DNA from: Nocardioides terrigena
Lineage (GTDB): Bacteria > Actinomycetota > Actinomycetes > Propionibacteriales > Nocardioidaceae
Direction of reading: 5' to 3'
DNA: 64,000 nt
Assembly: GCF_003047265.1 (NCBI RefSeq)
Contig: NZ_PZYY01000013.1
Span: 1-64,000, forward strand
In this document: positions 59,088 to 64,000 of the stretch, one piece after another
Layout: every line of letters begins with the position of its first letter
Position numbering within the stretch: the stretch's first letter is position 1
Program-made: the position numbers and the translations under genes
Notes under the pieces: model-generated
The model's input: only the letters and a program-made list of their open reading frames with translations
What the model was told of the DNA's origin: nothing
Databases searched by the model: none

Positions 59088-59882
59088 GTGCGACCACCCC
59101 TGCCCGGTGCCCGGGTGCGCCGCGTCATCAGCGCCGCCGCTGCGCCCACCGCCCTCGCGGTCGCCCTGGCGCTGACCCCCGTCACCCCCGCGGCCGCCGA
59201 CCACGAGCGCCTCCCGCAGGGACGCGACCTGCGGACCTACACCGTCAAGGCCGGGGACACCGTGACCGGCCTCGCAGTGCGCTTCCACGCCTGGACCGCG
59301 GAGCTGATCTCCCACAACCACCTCGACTCCTCCGGGAGCCTGCGCGTCGGCCAGCGGATCGAGATCCCGGTGGTCACCAAGGCCCGGGACAAGGACCGTG
59401 GCAAGGACAAGGACAAGAACAAGGACGAGGGCGGACAGGGCGCCGGCTCGACCTCCTCGTCGGCCGGTCACCCCTCGCGCGACCGGGTGCGGCGCACGAT
59501 CACCCGGGCCGCCAACCACCGCGGCGTCGACCCGCAGCTCGCGCTGGCCATCGCCTGGCAGGAGTCGGGGTGGCAGATGCACCACGTGTCCAGCGCCGGG
59601 GCGATCGGCGCGATGCAGGTCCTCCCCGGCACCGCACGGTGGATGGAGTACTACGCCGGCCGCGACCTGCGCCTGCGGGTCCTCAAGGACAACGCCACCG
59701 CAGGCGTGCTGCTCCTCGGCGTCCTCGACGACCACACCCGCTCGCGCCGGCACATGATCGGCGCCTACTACCAGGGCCTCGGCGCCCTCCGGGAGCACGG
59801 CCTGTACGACGAGACCAAGGCCTACGTCGCCAACGTGCTGGCCATCCGCGAGCGCCTCGAGGCCGGGCGCCCGCCGGCCTGA
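59088..59882 (+). CDS. LysM domain lytic transglycosylase
   Basis: Exported protein of 264 residues. Signal peptide (about 1-37, ending in AAADH), LysM domain (TYTVKAGDTVTGLAVRFHA, about 48-95), a strikingly Lys/Asp-rich linker (about 99-115), and a transglycosylase SLT domain with catalytic Glu in AWQESGWQ and AGAIGAMQVLPGTA. It should bind and cleave peptidoglycan. GTG start with GAGGAG 7 bases upstream; TACCGT near 59005 is a promoter candidate. Confidence 0.88.
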   Translation: MRPPLPGARVRRVISAAAAPTALAVALALTPVTPAAADHERLPQGRDLRTYTVKAGDTVTGLAVRFHAWTAELISHNHLDSSGSLRVGQRIEIPVVTKARDKDRGKDKDKNKDEGGQGAGSTSSSAGHPSRDRVRRTITRAANHRGVDPQLALAIAWQESGWQMHHVSSAGAIGAMQVLPGTARWMEYYAGRDLRLRVLKDNATAGVLLLGVLDDHTRSRRHMIGAYYQGLGALREHGLYDETKAYVANVLAIRERLEAGRPPA

Positions 59883-59916
59883 GCGGCGTACCGGAGCAGG
59901 CTGCGCCACGCCGGGA

Positions 59917-59933
59917 CCGGGCTCGGGGCCCGG
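59917..59933 (+). terminator. Hairpin after the LysM transglycosylase gene
   Basis: CCGGGC-TCGGG-GCCCGG forms a perfect 6-bp stem 35 bases after the stop and before the kinase promoter. No T-run; terminator by position. Confidence 0.4.
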
Positions 59934-59951
59934 GTACGGCCACCTGATTCG

Positions 59952-59993
59952 TACGATGGGGCCACCGGATCCTTCCCCGTCCGGCGATGGAGG
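59952..59993 (+). promoter_or_regulatory. -10 and ribosome binding site of the kinase gene
   Basis: TACGAT at 59952-59957 is a near-consensus -10. GGAGG at 59989-59993 is 7 bases before the GTG at 60001. Together they rule out the in-frame ATG at 59956, which overlaps the -10. Confidence 0.65.
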
Positions 59994-60000
59994 TCGAGCT

Positions 60001-62133
60001 GTGGAGCCGAGAGTCGAGCCCCGCGACGAGCCGACCGGGCCCTCCCGCGGCCCGGCGCGCGGTGCTGAAGCGCGGCGCGGTGCTGCCGACGCGCTCGTCG
60101 GTCGCCTCCTCGACGGCCGCTACCGCATCGGCGGTCGCATCGCCCGCGGCGGCATGGCCAGTGTCTACGAGGCCACCGACATCCGCCTGGACCGCACCGT
60201 CGCCGTCAAGGTGATGCACCCCGGCCTCGGCGACGACGACGACTTCGCCCAGCGCTTCGTGCGCGAGGCCCGCGCGGCCGCCCGGCTCAACCACCCCCAC
60301 GTGGTGGGTGTCTACGACCAGGGCGACGACGACGGCACGGTCTTCCTCGCCATGGAGTACGTCCCCGGGCACACCCTGCGCGACGTCATCCGCAAGGAGT
60401 CGCCGATGGGCCCGGTCCGGGCGCTCGCGCTCCTGGAGCCGGTGGTCTCGGCGCTGGCCGCGGCCCACCGCGCCGGACTCATCCACCGCGACGTCAAGCC
60501 GGAGAACGTGCTGATCGCCGACGAGGCGCACGGCGGCGGCGTCAAGGTCGCCGACTTCGGGCTGGCCAAGGCCGTCAGCGCCGACACCCAGCACACCGCC
60601 ACCGGCGGCGTCCTGATCGGCACCGTGTCCTACCTCGCCCCCGAGCTCGTCGTCGACGGTCGCGCCGACGCCCGCGCCGACGTGTACGCCGCGGGCGTCG
60701 TCCTCTACGAGCTGCTCACCGGCCGCAAGCCGCACGAGGGCGAGAGCCCCATCCAGGTCGCCTACCGCCACGTCCACGAGGACGTCCCCGCGCCGTCCGC
60801 GCTGCACCCGGACCTCCCGGCGTACGTCGACGCGCTCGTCGCCCGCGCCACCAGCCGCGACCGCACCCAGCGTCCCGCCGACGCGAGCGTGCTCCTCCAC
60901 CAGATCCACCGCGTCTCCCAGGCCCTGCGCGAGGGCGTCACCGACGACCCCGAGCTCACCGCCGACCTCGCGCCCGTCGCGCCGTACGTCCACGACGAGG
61001 ACGAGGAGACCGGCGAGGACACCACGCCGGAGCCCTTCGACCCGGTCGAGATGGCCAACCTCAGCGCGCGGCTCCAGCCGCCGCCCGGCGACCCGCGGGC
61101 GGAGATCGTCGACGACGGCCACACGACCGCCTTCGACCGCACGGCGGTCACCGCGGTCGCGGCACCGCCCGCGCCGCCGGTCGCCGGTCCGCCCGCCGTA
61201 CGCCGCCCCAGCGCACCGGCCCCGGTGGTCACCAACGCCCGCAAGCGGTCCGTCAAGGGGCCCCTCGCGCTGCTGCTCACCGTGCTGCTCGTCGCAGCCC
61301 TCGGCGGCGGCGCCTGGTGGCTGGGCTGGGAGCGCTACACCGTCACCCCCGGGGTGCTGGGTGTCGACGCCGCGACCGCCACCGCCGAGCTCGACAAGGC
61401 CGGCCTGGACGCCGAGGAGGGCGACCCGCGCTACTCAGAGACCGTGGCCGCGGGGCTGGTGCTCGGCACCGACCCCGAGCCCGGCGACCGGGTGCTCGAC
61501 GGCGGCACCGTCACGCTGGTCCTGTCACTGGGTCCCGAGCGCTACGAGGTGCCCGCCCTCGCCGGGATGACCGAGGACGAGGCCCAGGACGCACTGGCCC
61601 AGGGCAACCTCGGCTTCGGCGAGAGCACCGAGAAGTTCTCCGACACGGTGCCGGCCGGCCAGGTCCTGAGGACCCAGCCCAAGGCTGGGGAGGTCCTCAA
61701 GCCCGACGCCCCGGTCGACCTGGTCGTCAGCAAGGGCCGCCGGCCGATCGAGATCCGCGACTGGACCGGCGAGGACGCCGAGGAGGCGACCGCCGCGCTC
61801 GAGAGGCGCAAGCTGGTCGTCGAGGTCACCGGCGAGGAGTACAGCGACACCGTCGCCGAGGGCGACGTCATCTCGCAGAACCCGACCGTCGGTCCGCTCT
61901 ACAAGGGCGACACCGTGCAGCTCGTCGTCTCCCAGGGACCCGAGCTCGTCGAGGTCCCCCGGGTCGTCGCGATGGGCGTCGACGCTGCCACCGAGCGGCT
62001 CGAGTCGCTGGGCTTCCAGGTCGACGTGGAGAACAGCGACAACTACATCGGCGTCGGCTTCGTGTTCAGCTCCGACCCCTCCGCCGGGACGATGGCGCCC
62101 AAGGGCTCCACGATCACGCTCTACCTCATCTGA
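60001..62133 (+). CDS. PASTA-domain Ser/Thr protein kinase (Stk1/PknB type)
   Basis: Membrane kinase of 710 residues. Kinase domain about 41-300: Gly loop GGRIARGGMASVYEA, Lys70, catalytic HRDVKPEN with Asp164, and DFG with Asp185. A Pro/Asp-rich juxtamembrane segment, one membrane helix (about 419-442), then four extracellular PASTA repeats (about 447-710) that sense peptidoglycan fragments. The neighbouring Rv2175c-like protein is a likely substrate. Start decided by ribosome site GGAGG; about 15 residues shorter than the longest frame. Confidence 0.93.
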   Translation: MEPRVEPRDEPTGPSRGPARGAEARRGAADALVGRLLDGRYRIGGRIARGGMASVYEATDIRLDRTVAVKVMHPGLGDDDDFAQRFVREARAAARLNHPHVVGVYDQGDDDGTVFLAMEYVPGHTLRDVIRKESPMGPVRALALLEPVVSALAAAHRAGLIHRDVKPENVLIADEAHGGGVKVADFGLAKAVSADTQHTATGGVLIGTVSYLAPELVVDGRADARADVYAAGVVLYELLTGRKPHEGESPIQVAYRHVHEDVPAPSALHPDLPAYVDALVARATSRDRTQRPADASVLLHQIHRVSQALREGVTDDPELTADLAPVAPYVHDEDEETGEDTTPEPFDPVEMANLSARLQPPPGDPRAEIVDDGHTTAFDRTAVTAVAAPPAPPVAGPPAVRRPSAPAPVVTNARKRSVKGPLALLLTVLLVAALGGGAWWLGWERYTVTPGVLGVDAATATAELDKAGLDAEEGDPRYSETVAAGLVLGTDPEPGDRVLDGGTVTLVLSLGPERYEVPALAGMTEDEAQDALAQGNLGFGESTEKFSDTVPAGQVLRTQPKAGEVLKPDAPVDLVVSKGRRPIEIRDWTGEDAEEATAALERRKLVVEVTGEEYSDTVAEGDVISQNPTVGPLYKGDTVQLVVSQGPELVEVPRVVAMGVDAATERLESLGFQVDVENSDNYIGVGFVFSSDPSAGTMAPKGSTITLYLI

Positions 62134-62150
62134 GCCCCTACCCTCCTCAC

Positions 62151-63038
62151 GTGACACCCGAGCTCCGCAACCCGATCGGCACGCACGTCACCGTCGGCAA
62201 GGGGCTCGTCGCGGGTGCCCTGGCGCGGGTCGACGAGGTCGGCTACGAGACCCTCCAGGTCTTCACCGGCAACCCGCGCGGCTGGGCACACTCCCCGGGC
62301 CACCCGGCGGAGGACGAGCGCTTCCGCGAGGAGTGCGCGCGACGCGGTCTGCGCACCTTCATCCACGCTCCGTACCTCGTCAACCTCGGCTCCCCCACCC
62401 CGCTGACCTGGGAGCGCTCGGTGGGCGTCGTCGCGCACAACCTGCGCCGCGCCGTCGAGATCGGTGCCGAGGGCGTGGTCGTCCACACCGGGTCGTACGT
62501 CGACCCGGCCGGGTCCCGCGAGCAGTACGACGCCGCGATGCGCCGGGTGCGCGAGGGACTGCTGCCGGTGCTGGAGGCCCTGGAGGGTGACGGCGCCCCG
62601 TGGCTGCTGCTCGAGCCGACGGCCGGCCAGGGGCAGTCGCTGTGCGCCGGCGTCGACGATCTCGAGCCCTACCTCGACGCCCTCGACCACCACCCGCGCG
62701 CGGGGATCTGCCTCGACACGTGCCACGTCTTCGCGGCCGGCGCACCCCTCGACGAGCCCGGAGGGGCGACCGCGACCGTGGACCGGATCGTGGAGATCGG
62801 GGGGCCCGACCGGCTCCGCCTGATCCACGCGAACGACTCGATGGACGTCCGCGGCGCCTTCAAGGACCGGCACCAGCGCATCGGCGAGGGCCACATCGGC
62901 ACCGACGCCTTCCGCGAGCTCTTCGCCCACCCGGCGACGGCGGGGGTCCCGTTCGTCCTGGAGACGCCCGGCTCGCGCGAGGTGGGCAACCCCGACCTCG
63001 AGGTGCTGCGCTGGCTGCGGGCGGAGGCGGCGGCGTGA
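62151..63038 (+). CDS. nfo: Deoxyribonuclease IV (endonuclease IV)
   Basis: AP endonuclease of 295 residues with a TIM-barrel and three zinc ions. Metal-binding stretches: FIHAPYLVNLG, GVVVHTGSYVD, LLEPTAGQG, CLDTCHVFAAG, LRLIHANDSM, RHQRIGEGHIG and FVLETPGS. Initiates base-excision repair at abasic sites. GTG start 6 bases after TACCCT (leaderless). Its stop overlaps the transporter start. Confidence 0.93.
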   Translation: MTPELRNPIGTHVTVGKGLVAGALARVDEVGYETLQVFTGNPRGWAHSPGHPAEDERFREECARRGLRTFIHAPYLVNLGSPTPLTWERSVGVVAHNLRRAVEIGAEGVVVHTGSYVDPAGSREQYDAAMRRVREGLLPVLEALEGDGAPWLLLEPTAGQGQSLCAGVDDLEPYLDALDHHPRAGICLDTCHVFAAGAPLDEPGGATATVDRIVEIGGPDRLRLIHANDSMDVRGAFKDRHQRIGEGHIGTDAFRELFAHPATAGVPFVLETPGSREVGNPDLEVLRWLRAEAAA

Positions 63039-63925
63039 GCGAGCGGCGTACCTCCCTGCTGGCCACCCTGGCCCTCCTCGCCATGACCGCGGCATGGGGA
63101 TCCACCTTCTTCCTCATCAAGGACCTGCTCGACCGGGTGCCCACGCTGGACTTCCTCGCCGTGCGGTTCGCGATCGCGAGCGTGGCGATGCTCCTCGTCG
63201 CCCCGCGCGCCGTCGCGCGGCTCTCACCGGTGGTGCGCCGGCACGCCATCGTCCTGGGCCTGCTGTACGGGGTCGCGCAGATCCTCCAGACCGCCGGGCT
63301 CGCGCACACCGCGGCCAGCGTCAGCGGCTTCATCACCGGCATGTACGTCGTGCTGACGCCGGTCTTCGCGGCCCTGATCCTGCACACCCGGATCACCGCC
63401 GCCACGTGGGCCGCGGTGGCACTGGCGACCGCGGGACTGGGCGTGCTGACGCTGAGCGGCTTCAGCCTCGGGTACGGCGAGGCGATCACGCTGGTGTCGG
63501 CGGTGCTCTACGCACTGCACATCGTCGGGCTCGGCGCGTGGTCGACGCCGCGCGACGCCGTCGGCATGTCGATCCTGCAGATCATGGTCATCACGGTCGT
63601 GTGCTTCGTGGCCACCGTGCCCGACGGGATCGTGCTGCCGTCCACCGGCCGGGACTGGCTCTCGGTCGTCTACATGGCGCTCATCGCGGGAGCGCTCGCC
63701 ATGCTCGGGCAGACCTGGGCACAGGCGCACCTGCCACCGACGCGGACCGCGATCATCATGAGCATGGAGCCCGTCTTCGCTGCGTCCTTCGCCGTGTGGC
63801 TCGGTGGGGAGGGCGTCACCCCCCGGCTCGTCGTCGGCGGCCTGATGGTGCTGACCGCGATGCTCGTGGTGGAGCTCGTGCCGAGGCGCAAGGTCGAGGC
63901 CGAGGTCTCGCACATCGCCGTCTGA
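63035..63925 (+). CDS. DMT superfamily (EamA) transporter
   Basis: Polytopic protein of 296 residues with ten membrane helices in two EamA halves. WGSTFFLIKDLLDRVP and the second-half PVFAASFAVWLGGE are characteristic. Probably exports a metabolite; substrate unknown. GTG overlaps the nfo stop by 4 bases (GTGA). Confidence 0.87.
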   Translation: MSERRTSLLATLALLAMTAAWGSTFFLIKDLLDRVPTLDFLAVRFAIASVAMLLVAPRAVARLSPVVRRHAIVLGLLYGVAQILQTAGLAHTAASVSGFITGMYVVLTPVFAALILHTRITAATWAAVALATAGLGVLTLSGFSLGYGEAITLVSAVLYALHIVGLGAWSTPRDAVGMSILQIMVITVVCFVATVPDGIVLPSTGRDWLSVVYMALIAGALAMLGQTWAQAHLPPTRTAIIMSMEPVFAASFAVWLGGEGVTPRLVVGGLMVLTAMLVVELVPRRKVEAEVSHIAV

Positions 63926-63973
63926 CCGGCAGAGCCCGGGCGCCGTGAGGGCCCACCCCCTAGGATTTCGCCC

Positions 63974-64000
63974 ATGAGCACCTGTGCACGGTGCGGCCAT
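63974..64000 (+). CDS. Start of a zinc-ribbon-like protein (partial)
   Basis: ATG at 63974, 7 bases after TAGGAT (63961-63966), opens a frame MSTCARCGH running off the window. CxxC at once after the start suggests a zinc ribbon. No more can be said. Confidence 0.5.

Noticed and set aside
1..64000. tRNA, rRNA or insertion sequences
   Set aside because: No cloverleaf, rRNA stretch, transposase or flanking inverted repeats with target duplications were found by reading; a covariance-model scan would be needed to exclude small RNAs.

Overview
The window is a contiguous piece of a very GC-rich actinobacterial chromosome. Gene content (TrkH/KtrA, LspA-RluD, DivIVA/SepF/YggT, the full division and cell wall cluster, DnaE2 with a SAV_6107-type HEPN protein, PASTA kinase beside an Rv2175c-type regulator) and the frequent GTG starts point to Actinomycetota. 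A member of the Propionibacteriales close to Nocardioides is my best inference, not a proven assignment. It is mostly ordinary core chromosome. I saw no prophage, insertion sequence, CRISPR array, rRNA or tRNA.

Layout. 1-4000: gene tail, TetR regulator divergent from an FBP zinc-finger protein, TrkH-KtrA potassium uptake, hemerythrin-like protein. 4028-7711 (minus): hisD-hisC-hisB-hisH, each overlapping the next. 7785-16120: LON-substrate-like protein and YbaK deacylase (plus); DUF3352 protein, a membrane protein overlapping dnaE1, and DUF2332 (minus). 16123-21671 (minus): GNAT/chorismate mutase fusion, rluD, lspA, a DksA-type protein with a histone H1-like tail, divIVA, yggT, sepF.

21733-39059 (minus) is the dcw cluster, read mraZ, small membrane protein, rsmH, ftsL, ftsI, murE, murF, mraY, murD, ftsW, murG, murC, ftsQ, then, after a 271-base gap with its own promoter, ftsZ, pgeF, yggS, sepF, yggT, divIVA. 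Nearly every junction overlaps by 1-8 bases, so the genes are probably translationally coupled. mraZ has a textbook autoregulatory promoter with four 10-bp-spaced boxes.

39488-44107 (plus): moxR, DUF58, transglutaminase (TgpA-like) operon. It is followed by a noncoding array of four ~52-bp repeats. 44480-51717 (minus): DUF3040 protein, dinB, a SAM methyltransferase, and a DUF6504-HEPN-dnaE2 operon. That operon lies behind a near-perfect LexA box and a leader with two mutually exclusive strong hairpins, the most intriguing element in the window.

51883-64000: small membrane proteins, a second YbaK-like protein, FAD amine oxidase/desaturase-like protein, SIMPL protein, metF, polyprenyl diphosphate synthase, an overlapping secreted barnase-type RNase/barstar pair, an Rv2175c-like DNA-binding protein, a LysM/lytic transglycosylase, a four-PASTA Ser/Thr kinase, endonuclease IV, a DMT transporter, and the first codons of a zinc-ribbon-like protein. 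At least fourteen genes show a TANNNT hexamer only 6-8 bases before the start codon, indicating widespread leaderless transcription. That pattern was used to choose several starts.
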